In this document: piece by piece, positions 6,066 to 12,086 of the stretch
How the letters are laid out: each line of letters starts with the position of its first letter
Position numbering within the stretch: the stretch's first letter is position 1
DNA from: Acidobacteriota bacterium
Lineage (GTDB): Bacteria; Acidobacteriota; Vicinamibacteria; Marinacidobacterales; SMYC01
Length of the DNA stretch: 12,086 nucleotides
Reading direction: 5' to 3'
Assembly (NCBI GenBank): GCA_029263435.1
Contig: JAJCXL010000120.1
Location: forward strand, 1 to 12,086
The notes under the pieces: generated by a model
Seen by the model: only the letters and a program-made list of their open reading frames with translations
Databases searched by the model: none
Told to the model about the DNA's origin: nothing
Position numbers and translations under genes: made by a program

Positions 6066-6671
6066 ATGAAGCGAAAGACACTGTGGCTTGCGGCGGGCGC
6101 CGTCATTATCGGCGCTCTCGCAGGTCTATCTTTTTTGCGAACCACCCAAGGCGCCTCTAGCTGGACCGAGCTGGGCTCGGTGGCGGGTCTGAAGGAGCAA
6201 TTCAATCGCGACCACGGCGTTGCTCGGATCGTCCTTCTGCTCTCGCCCACGTGACCGGTGTGCGTCGCCGGGGCCCGGTGGGTCCAATCCGACATTCTCG
6301 ACGTCCATCCCGAAGCACCGGTCAAAGTGTACGCGGTCTCCTACGAGATGCTTGGCGGAGATCGGTTCGCGAAGTGGCTCGTCGATCCGTCGGACGATCT
6401 GATCTCGGATGCCCGCGCGCTTCACTTCTGGGACGACGACAAAGCCATCGGTCGCTACTACGAGGATAAGGTTACTCGACTCGGCCAGCCCGGCGAGGAG
6501 CGGATCGAGTGGGACGCGTACTTTCTCTACGGGCCCGATACGACGTGGAGCAACGATCCGCCCGAGCCCATCAGCTGGGGCCGCACCATCGTCGATACAC
6601 GTGAGCAATTCCGGGAGGATTTCGAGACCCTCATGCGCGAGCTCTCTTCCATGTCGGATGGCGCTCGATAA
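6066..6671 (+). CDS. Putative selenoprotein: membrane-anchored thioredoxin-like protein, UxxC
   Basis: Read through the UGA at 6252-6254, this is a 201-residue protein. An N-terminal hydrophobic anchor or signal peptide (about residues 5-22) is followed by a beta strand (ARIVLLLSPT, 53-62), then Sec63-Pro-Val-Cys66 and a helix (VAGARWVQSDIL). The UGA replaces precisely the first cysteine of a thioredoxin-type CxxC. After it the frame stays open in the same phase to 6669, with protein-like composition (VKVYAVSYEM, IEWDAYFLYGPDTTW). A SECIS-like hairpin follows the UGA. It probably acts in the periplasm as a thiol/selenol redox protein working with the MerT-like partner. No known thioredoxin subfamily was recognised from the rest of the protein. 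The alternative is a pseudogene or sequencing error. GAGG ends one base before the ATG, so initiation probably relies on coupling. The 3' 41 bp overlap the convergent glycosylase gene. Confidence 0.75.
6252..6293 (+). promoter_or_regulatory. Candidate bacterial SECIS element following the UGA codon
   Basis: Bases 6271-6276 (GGGCCC) pair with 6280-6285 (GGGTCC), giving six pairs including one G-U, and close a GGU loop at 6277-6279. Below an internal loop (6268-6270 against 6286-6289), GTCG at 6264-6267 pairs with CGAC at 6290-6293. The loop begins 22 nt after the UGA with a G in first position. This fits the known bacterial SECIS rule of an apical guanine in a small loop about 16-37 nt downstream. 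A competing ACCGG/CCGGT fold is possible. Confidence 0.6.
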
Positions 6672-7242
6672 GAGCGAGGGCTCCGCTCAACAGGGTCTTG
6701 CCCGGCTCCATTCGGTGCCACGTCGACGCGCCGGAGGGGTGCGGTAGCGGGACGACGTCGCTCACGAATCCGTGGACATCGAGCTCGAAACGCTGCCCGA
6801 CGACGTCTTTGAGCTTGTCGACCTCCATGAGCTGGGAGATAGCGAGCTTTCCGACCGGAATGACGAGCTCGGGCTCGAGCAGCGCTATCTCGCTCGTGAG
6901 CCACGGAGCACAGTTCGCGATCTCGTCACGGTCCGGAACGCGGTCGCCGCCTTTGGGGTTTTTCCCCGGAAAGCACCGACACACCGCAGCCATGTAGACC
7001 CGCTCGCGAAACGCGTCCTCGTCGAGACCAATGGTGTCGAACCATTTGAAGAGCGTCTTCCCAGCCGTCCACGCGAAAGGCTTTCGGACTTCGATCTCCT
7101 TGAACCCCGGCGCTTGACCGATCAGGAGGATCTTCGACCGGACGGGGGCTCCCATCACCACCGGCCCTTCCATCTTGGGGCAGCGCCGACATTGGACCAA
7201 CGCTCTCTGGTGGGTCTCGAGTGACGGACGCTCCTTCTTCAC
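6631..7242 (-). CDS. Uracil-DNA glycosylase superfamily protein, family-4-like with Fe-S cysteines
   Basis: This 203-residue protein starts at GTG 7242. Motif 1 is GQAPG (42-46), where family 4 usually has GEAPG, followed by PFAWTAGKTLFKWFDTIGL (55-73). Motif 2 is HPSGAS (168-173). Cysteines C18-x2-C21, then C88/C90 and C111, fit the four-cysteine 4Fe-4S arrangement of family 4 enzymes. The VYMAAVCRCFPGKNPKGGDR segment (82-101) is typical of the central region. It would remove uracil or a related deaminated base from DNA in the cytoplasm. Glutamine in motif 1 and the missing ED after GEAPG make the exact specificity uncertain. It is divergent from glgP with only 18 bp between starts, and its last 41 bp overlap the convergent selenoprotein gene. 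Confidence 0.8.
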   Translation of the reverse strand: MKKERPSLETHQRALVQCRRCPKMEGPVVMGAPVRSKILLIGQAPGFKEIEVRKPFAWTAGKTLFKWFDTIGLDEDAFRERVYMAAVCRCFPGKNPKGGDRVPDRDEIANCAPWLTSEIALLEPELVIPVGKLAISQLMEVDKLKDVVGQRFELDVHGFVSDVVPLPHPSGASTWHRMEPGKTLLSGALALIERHPTWKRARA

Positions 7243-7260
7243 GTTATTCTATTCTCGCCT
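7243..7260. other. 18-bp divergent gap with tandem TATTCT
   Basis: This is the only DNA between the GTG of the glycosylase gene and the ATG of glgP. It contains overlapping TATTCT hexamers at 7245-7250 and 7250-7255. On the minus strand it contains TAGAAT (7251-7246), three bases before the GTG. These could be -10 boxes of leaderless transcripts, with -35 regions inside the opposite genes. I found no convincing -35 match and no Shine-Dalgarno sequence for either gene. Confidence 0.3.
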
Positions 7261-9747
7261 ATGGGAAACAAAACGACTGAGGACCGCCACACGGCCACAA
7301 CGGTCAAAGCCTTCAAGAAGCTCCTGCTCGACAATCTGTATCACACTCAAGGCGCGAACGTTTACAACGCCTCGCCCTACGATATCTACAGAGCTCTCGC
7401 GTTCTCCGTGCGTGATCAGCTCGTCGGCAGGTGGAGGGAGACGGTCGACGCCTATTACCGAGCGGACCCGAAGATCGTGATCTATCTCTCTGCGGAGTAC
7501 CTGCTCGGTCGTCAGCTCGAAAAGAACATGCTCTACACGGACACGATGAAGCTGGCGGACAAAGTGTTTCAGGAGCTCGATCTAGATCTCGACGAGGTAT
7601 TGGAGCTGGACCAAGAGCCGGGGCTCGGCAATGGTGGTCTCGGGCGGCTAGCCGCATGTTTTCTGGATTCACTCGCCACCCTTTCCATTCCGGCCATCGG
7701 TTACGGCATCCGTTACGAGTTCGGCATCTTTCGTCAAACCTTCGAAGATGGCTGGCAAGTGGAGAAAGCGGATAACTGGCTGCGCTACGGCAACCCATGG
7801 GAGTTTCCTCAACCGGACGACATGGTAGAGATCGGCCTCGGCGGCCACACCGAACATTGGCGAGACCCGGACGGCCACCAACGAGTCAATTGGATACCGG
7901 CGGAGACCGTAACCGGCGAGCCCTGTCATATGCTCATGCCCGGCTACGACACGTCGAGCGTCCATACGTTGAGATTGTGGCGCGCGCGCGCCAGCGAAGA
8001 TTTCGACTTCGGCATGTTCAACGAGGGTGACTATGCTCGCGCGGTCGAGAGCAAGGTGCGCTCGGAGAATATCTCGAAAGCGCTCTATCCCAACGACGAG
8101 ACCCCACAAGGCAAAGAGCTTCGACTCAAGCAGCAATATTTCTTCGTCGCGTGCTCGCTGTCGGATATTTTGCACACGTTCCTATCGCGCGCCGAGCACA
8201 CGCTCGAGACGTTTGCCGACAAGATCGCCATCCAACTCAATGACACCCACCCGGTCGTCGCCGTGCCCGAGATGATGCGGCTTCTCATCGACGAGCACGA
8301 GCTGGGCTGGGATGAGGCGTGGCACATCACGACACGCACCTTCGGCTATACCTGTCACACGCTGCTCCCCGAGGCCCTGGAAAAGTGGCCCGTCGGCCTT
8401 TTCGGCCGAGTGCTTCCCCGCCATCTCGAGATCGTCTACGAGATCAACGCGCGTTTCCTAAAGGAGGTCGAGGCTCGTTTTCCGGGGGACAACGAACGCC
8501 TGCGCCGAATGTCGATCATCGAGGAAGGCACCGAACGTCGAATAAGGATGGCCCATCTCGCGAGCGTCTCGAGTCATACGATCAATGGCGTCGCAGCTCT
8601 CCAATCTCGCTTGCTCCAAGAGCGGACCCTCAGAGACTTCGCAGAAATGTGGCCCGACCGGTTCCAGAACAAGACCAACGGCGTTACCCCACGTCGGTTC
8701 ATGCTCCAGTCGAATCCGCGTTTCTCCGCGCTCATCACCGAGAAGATCGGTTCCGGTTGGCTAACACACCTCGACGAGCTGTCGAAGCTCGAGAAGTTCG
8801 CGGGGCAGGCAGGGTTCCGAGAATCCTTCCGCAAGCTCAAACTCGCCAGTAAGGAAACGCTCGCCGCCTATATCTTCGAGAAGAACGGCATCCAGGTCGA
8901 TCCCTCGTCGCTTTTCGACGTGATGGTGAAGCGTCTACATGAGTACAAACGACAGCTCCTCAAAGCCCTTCATATCATCACGCTCTATCAGCGTCTGAAA
9001 CGGAGTGGCTCGACCGGCGTTCCGCCCATCACGTTCATCTTTGGCGCCAAAGCCGCGCCGGGTTATCAAGCCGCCAAGCTCATCATCAAGCTCATCCACG
9101 GAATCGCGGACGTCGTCAATCACGACGCAGACGTGGGCGACGCGCTACGGGTGGTGTTCTTGGAAAACTTCAACGTGACGATCGGCGAGCTCGTCTATCC
9201 GGCGGCGGATCTCTCCGAGCAAATCTCGTTGGCCGGCAAGGAAGCCTCGGGTACCGGCAACATGAAGTTCGCGCTCAACGGCACACTCACGATCGGAACT
9301 CTCGACGGTGCCAATATCGAGATCCGGGAGCGCGTCGGCGCAGAGAACTTTTTCTTGTTCGGGCTCACGGTGGACGAGGTGCTCGCACTCAAGATGCAGG
9401 GCTACGATCCGCGGCGATTCTACGAGGAGAACGAGACGCTTCGCGCCGTCATCGACGCCCTTACGGACGGAACATTCTCTTCCGGGGATCGCGAGCTGTT
9501 CAACCCGATCGTGCACTCACTTCTCGATCGAGACGAGTTCCTACTTCTCGCGGATTACGCGTCCTATATCGAACGCCTCGACGAAGCCGGACGCGCGTTC
9601 ACGGATTCAGACGATTGGAGCCGAAAGGCACTCCTCAACGTCGCGCGCAGCGGCTACTTCTCATCGGATCGCGTGATCGAAGAATATTGCCGCGACGTTT
9701 GGAACGCGTCTCCCGTCGAAGTTCAGCCTCAGGACTCCAGTCGGTAG
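7261..9747 (+). CDS. glgP: Glycogen/maltodextrin phosphorylase
   Basis: This 828-residue enzyme splits alpha-1,4-glucan with phosphate to give glucose-1-phosphate, and is close in length to E. coli GlgP (815). Conserved blocks appear in order: LGNGGLGRLAACFLDSLAT from residue 122, YGIRYEFGIF, QLNDTHP (NDTHP at 327-331), FQNKTNGVTPRR, VKRLHEYKRQLL, FGAKAAPGY and EASGTGNMKF (661-670), in which K669 is the pyridoxal-phosphate lysine. It is cytoplasmic. No other glycogen gene is in view, so it seems to be a single-gene unit. The last codons (QPQDSSR and the TAG) lie in a 39-bp tandem duplication whose second copy also encodes QPPDSSR and a TAG in the same frame. The ATG at 7261 is the only start consistent with the family N terminus (VKAFKKLLLDNLYHTQG). 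Confidence 0.97.
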   Translation: MGNKTTEDRHTATTVKAFKKLLLDNLYHTQGANVYNASPYDIYRALAFSVRDQLVGRWRETVDAYYRADPKIVIYLSAEYLLGRQLEKNMLYTDTMKLADKVFQELDLDLDEVLELDQEPGLGNGGLGRLAACFLDSLATLSIPAIGYGIRYEFGIFRQTFEDGWQVEKADNWLRYGNPWEFPQPDDMVEIGLGGHTEHWRDPDGHQRVNWIPAETVTGEPCHMLMPGYDTSSVHTLRLWRARASEDFDFGMFNEGDYARAVESKVRSENISKALYPNDETPQGKELRLKQQYFFVACSLSDILHTFLSRAEHTLETFADKIAIQLNDTHPVVAVPEMMRLLIDEHELGWDEAWHITTRTFGYTCHTLLPEALEKWPVGLFGRVLPRHLEIVYEINARFLKEVEARFPGDNERLRRMSIIEEGTERRIRMAHLASVSSHTINGVAALQSRLLQERTLRDFAEMWPDRFQNKTNGVTPRRFMLQSNPRFSALITEKIGSGWLTHLDELSKLEKFAGQAGFRESFRKLKLASKETLAAYIFEKNGIQVDPSSLFDVMVKRLHEYKRQLLKALHIITLYQRLKRSGSTGVPPITFIFGAKAAPGYQAAKLIIKLIHGIADVVNHDADVGDALRVVFLENFNVTIGELVYPAADLSEQISLAGKEASGTGNMKFALNGTLTIGTLDGANIEIRERVGAENFFLFGLTVDEVLALKMQGYDPRRFYEENETLRAVIDALTDGTFSSGDRELFNPIVHSLLDRDEFLLLADYASYIERLDEAGRAFTDSDDWSRKALLNVARSGYFSSDRVIEEYCRDVWNASPVEVQPQDSSR

Positions 9748-9799
9748 CCGACCGCCTCGACTCAACCTCCGGACTCCAGTCGATAGCCGACCGCGTCGA
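9722..9799. repeat. Tandem duplication, 2 x 39 bp, at the glgP/DapA-family convergent ends
   Basis: Units 9722-9760 and 9761-9799 abut exactly and match at 34 of 39 positions; the last 29 bases of each match at 27. The unit encodes on the plus strand the end of glgP (QPQDSSR* or QPPDSSR*). On the minus strand it encodes the end of the DapA-family protein (AVGYRLES). Being 13 codons long, it keeps both frames. Each unit carries a small dyad around the TAG; in unit one GTCGG-TAG-CCGAC (9740-9752) is perfect and could act as a weak hairpin, but no T-run follows. Confidence 0.85.
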
Positions 9800-10673
9800 G
9801 CTCCGTCACTAACCGCTTCGCATCGTCCTCGGCGAGCTCCACTAGGGGCGGGCGGAGCCGATTCCATTCGGGGTCGGACCCGTAATGCGAGAGGATCGTC
9901 TTGAGAGCCGGGACGAGAGTGAATTGCTGGACGACGTGCCGGACCCGGTTGACGGCGGCTTGGAGCTCGTCGGCTCGTTTCGACTCCCAATTCTGAAACA
10001 GCGCGTCGATCGCTTTGGGATTGACGTTGGCGGTCGCCGAGATGCATCCGGCGCCGCCCACCCGCATGTTCTCGAGCAGGAGCGCCTCGCTGCCGGCGAA
10101 CATCGCGAAGCCAGGAAAGGCTCCCATCACTTTGCCGAGATTCTCTTTGTCGCCCGAGGAGTCCTTCATCCCAACCACCATCGATGGAAACGCCTCTCTC
10201 AAGCGCGCAACCAGCTCGATCCCGAGCGGTACCGCCGACATCTGAGGAAAGTTGTACAAGTAGATGCGCAGGCGGTCGTCTCCGACCTCCTCGATGACTT
10301 TCGAAAAGCTCCGATAGACGCCCTCGTCGCTCACGTTCTTGTAATAGAACGGCGGCAACATCAAGACGCCCCCCACCCCGTGCTCGATGGCGTGCTTCGT
10401 CAGCCGAACAGTATCGGGAAATGCGCTGCAACCGGTACCCGGCATCATCCGGCTCGCGTCGAGCCCCGCGTCCATGAGTCCATCGAGCAATTGCATGCGC
10501 TCGTCCACCGATAGCGAGTTGGCCTCGCTATTGGTGCCGAAAACGGCGAGGCCGCAATTTTGCGACAGCAGCCAGCGACAGTGTCGAGTGAAACGCTCGC
10601 GGTCCGGTTCGAGCTGAGGAGTGAACGGGGTAACGACAGGTGCGAGCACACCCGACATGTGAGAGGACGACAT
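9762..10673 (-). CDS. DapA/NanA-family class I aldolase-type lyase or synthase
   Basis: This 303-residue TIM-barrel enzyme belongs to the dihydrodipicolinate synthase/N-acetylneuraminate lyase superfamily. The Schiff-base lysine is K170 (VVGMKDSSGD) and the catalytic tyrosine Y140 (IYLYNFPQMS). The pyruvate-carboxylate loop is GTNSE (46-50) instead of the GTTGE of true DapA. The arginine that follows YNVPSR in DapA is missing (YNFPQM), so lysine biosynthesis is unlikely. An aldol reaction of pyruvate with an unknown aldehyde, or a sugar-acid dehydration, fits better. The start ATG 10673 has AAGGAG (10685-10680) at good spacing and overlaps the upstream stop by one base (TAATG), indicating translational coupling. 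Its 3' end is tandemly duplicated past the stop. Confidence 0.88.
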   Translation of the reverse strand: MSSSHMSGVLAPVVTPFTPQLEPDRERFTRHCRWLLSQNCGLAVFGTNSEANSLSVDERMQLLDGLMDAGLDASRMMPGTGCSAFPDTVRLTKHAIEHGVGGVLMLPPFYYKNVSDEGVYRSFSKVIEEVGDDRLRIYLYNFPQMSAVPLGIELVARLREAFPSMVVGMKDSSGDKENLGKVMGAFPGFAMFAGSEALLLENMRVGGAGCISATANVNPKAIDALFQNWESKRADELQAAVNRVRHVVQQFTLVPALKTILSHYGSDPEWNRLRPPLVELAEDDAKRLVTELDAVGYRLESGG

Positions 10674-11506
10674 TATTGGCTCCTTATCTGTTCGTCTTCG
10701 ATCGAGACATGATAACGACGCGCAAGCGGCGCCAAAGCGTCAGCCAGGGCACGGGTCTCCGCGTCGAGATGGTAGTCCTGGATGACGTAGGGTTGTACTT
10801 CCTCGAAATTTCGCTCACGGCGTGGTGTCCGGCCGTTGATCCGCACGAAATGAGTACCTGCCGGAGAGACGAAGGGGCCGCGCCATTGGCCCACGTCGAG
10901 GGTGAAGATTTCGTTCGCGAGCTCCAAGCCGTAGACTTGGGAGACGTCCGCGCGGGAAACTCCGGAAGCGCTCCCGCTGGCGCCGACATCCCCCAAGGTC
11001 GAGATCTCAACTCCAGAGGCAACCATTTTCACGATCTCCTCGAGAGCTAACGGAGTGCTGCTCGCGGAGTACAAGATTTGTTCTAGATCCACGCGTTCGG
11101 GCACCTGATAGCGCTGCTCGTGGACTTCGTAGTACTCACGAAGCTCGACCTCACTCGGCGCGGGAGGCTCGAACCCCGACGAGCGCAATAGCTCCGCCCG
11201 CTGGTCACCCGTCAGCATCGATCGGATTTGAGCGTCGCCTCTATCCAAACCTCGCCGAACCGCTTCGCGGACGAGAATCTCTTCTTCGAGGAAAGCATCG
11301 ACGACGGCATTTCTTTCGGTCTCGGTCAAGATGCGGCCCACGAGCGCCTCCCGGCGCTGCGCGAGCTCTTCTACCATCACCGGCGTGACTTCGATGAGCT
11401 CATCCCCCGCGGGACGCAACACGTAGAAAATACCGTAGAGCGCGAGAGCCAGTAGCCCGACCTCGAGCGAAGACCTCGAGAGCCAAGCAGGTACACCTGT
11501 CATCAT
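10673..11506 (-). CDS. Membrane-anchored parvulin-like peptidyl-prolyl cis-trans isomerase
   Basis: This 277-residue protein starts at ATG 11506, whose ATGA overlaps the stop of the preceding gene; ATG 11503 is the alternative. Residues 14-30 (LEVGLLALALYGIFYVL) form one membrane helix, so the rest should be periplasmic. A helical chaperone-like part follows (about 42-132, NAVVDAFLEEEILVREAVRRGL). Then comes a PpiC/parvulin-like domain (about 137-240) ending in FTLDVGQWRGPFVSPAGTHFVRINGRTPR (201-229), the usual parvulin closing strand. The role would be folding or surveillance of exported proteins. The longer open frame to 11701 was not used because it overlaps the upstream gene. It forms a coupled operon with a second parvulin-like gene before it and the DapA-family gene after it. 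Confidence 0.82.
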   Translation of the reverse strand: MMTGVPAWLSRSSLEVGLLALALYGIFYVLRPAGDELIEVTPVMVEELAQRREALVGRILTETERNAVVDAFLEEEILVREAVRRGLDRGDAQIRSMLTGDQRAELLRSSGFEPPAPSEVELREYYEVHEQRYQVPERVDLEQILYSASSTPLALEEIVKMVASGVEISTLGDVGASGSASGVSRADVSQVYGLELANEIFTLDVGQWRGPFVSPAGTHFVRINGRTPRRERNFEEVQPYVIQDYHLDAETRALADALAPLARRYHVSIEDEQIRSQ

Positions 11507-12086
11507 CGACCTGCGACCCGGATCACATAGCCGTCCCGGATCCGCTGCAATTTTCGCTCGAAGATCGAGCGCGACCGCTCGGTGCGCCAATCGAGCTCCA
11601 CGTAACGGCGGACCGCCGCAAGCCCGGGAACGCTTTTCGGGATCCTTTCCTCGAGCCGAACGTAGTGGGTCCCGTGGCTCGACGTCAGCGGCCCGTACCA
11701 CCCGTCATCCGCCACCGCGAACAACGCGTCGGCAAACGACTCACCAAAATCGTTCGCCACCCGCGCCCGAGTGGTCCGCTCCAAATAACGGCCGGCGGGA
11801 AACGGGTCACCCATGGCTCGAAAATCTTCACCGCCCCGACGAAGCTCCGCCAGGAGCTCGGTAGAGTCTTCGAGATCTCCAGGCCCCCGCCTCACAAAAA
11901 AGACGTGTGACCAAGAAACCGACTCCGGAAGAGAGTAAGCATCTTCGCGTGCATTGAAGAAGGCTTGGAGCTCGGCCTCGGTTGGGGCGGAAACCTCCTC
12001 CACAAGAGCCGTCCGCATCGACAGCGCGAGACGCTCACGAACACGCTGTAGCTGTAGATGGCGCCCTCGGCGATAAGCTTCGCGCA
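11503..12086 (-). CDS. Parvulin-like peptidyl-prolyl isomerase, 5' end beyond the window
   Basis: The frame is open to the window edge (codons from 12084 read REAYRRGRHLQLQRVRERLALSM), so the ATG at 12018 is internal and the gene starts outside. About 193 residues are visible. A helical segment with the PTEAELQAFFNAREDAYSLPESVSWSHVFF pattern leads into a parvulin-type domain that ends in WYGPLTSSHGTHYVRLEERIPKSVPGLAAVRRYVELDW. This matches the tail of the next gene in layout, so the two are probably paralogues. An N-terminal signal or anchor is expected but not visible. The stop TGA (11505-11503) overlaps the next start as ATGA, indicating coupled translation. The target proteins are unknown. 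Confidence 0.78.
   Translation of the reverse strand, partial: REAYRRGRHLQLQRVRERLALSMRTALVEEVSAPTEAELQAFFNAREDAYSLPESVSWSHVFFVRRGPGDLEDSTELLAELRRGGEDFRAMGDPFPAGRYLERTTRARVANDFGESFADALFAVADDGWYGPLTSSHGTHYVRLEERIPKSVPGLAAVRRYVELDWRTERSRSIFERKLQRIRDGYVIRVAGR

Noticed and set aside
6258..6671. Independent gene starting at GTG 6258
   Set aside because: It begins three residues before the conserved cysteine, inside a redox motif, has no ribosome binding site, and lies in the same frame as the preceding exported N terminus. UGA read-through explains both halves better.
7669..8175. Long minus-strand open frames inside glgP
   Set aside because: They are shadows of a strongly conserved phosphorylase gene in GC-rich DNA.
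9740..9752. Rho-independent terminator at the end of glgP
   Set aside because: The GTCGG-TAG-CCGAC hairpin is short and no T-run follows, so a terminator call is not supported.
11507..11701. N-terminal extension of the second isomerase gene
   Set aside because: It overlaps the upstream isomerase gene in another frame; the ATGA overlap at 11506 is a normal coupled start directly before the membrane helix.

Overview
The window is a GC-rich (roughly 60% by eye), densely packed bacterial chromosome segment with genes on both strands. A duplicated MacB/FtsX permease without an ATPase domain (the ADOP type, abundant in Acidobacteriota), a TIGR02999-type ECF sigma factor and a DUF6503-like secreted protein together suggest Acidobacteriota or a related soil/sediment lineage. 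This is inference from gene families only. No rRNA, tRNA, CRISPR array or transposase gene was seen.

Layout. 1-2262 (+): 3' part of an ADOP-type ABC permease. 2336-3049 (-): exported DUF6503-like protein. 3133-3702 (+): ECF sigma factor. 3700-4036: two long imperfect palindromes with no gene. 4040-5656 (-): SGLT-type sodium/sugar symporter. 5702-6061 and 6066-6671 (+): MerT-like membrane protein and a thioredoxin-like protein with an in-frame UGA. 6631-7242 (-): uracil-DNA glycosylase-family protein. 7261-9747 (+): glycogen phosphorylase. 9762-10673, 10673-11506 and 11503-12086 (-): a coupled operon of a DapA-family lyase and two parvulin-like peptidyl-prolyl isomerases, the last cut by the window end.

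The most notable item is the gene at 6066-6671. Its UGA (6252-6254) falls exactly where the first cysteine of a CxxC redox motif is expected (U-P-V-C). It is followed by a hairpin with a GGU apical loop 22 nt downstream, as expected of a bacterial SECIS. It sits 4 bp after a MerT-like gene that keeps the full MerT cysteine pattern (CC, then C-x5-C). The pair looks like a small metal or mercury uptake and redox operon. It is preceded by a promoter-like sequence (TTAACA-17-TAGAAT) with a perfect dyad in its spacer.

The second theme is sequence structure at convergent gene ends. The 3703-4039 gap is filled by two abutting palindromic elements of about 170 bp that share a central core in opposite orientations. 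Two other convergent junctions carry exact back-to-back tandem duplications of 38 and 39 bp that copy the 3' end of the minus-strand gene, including its stop codon.
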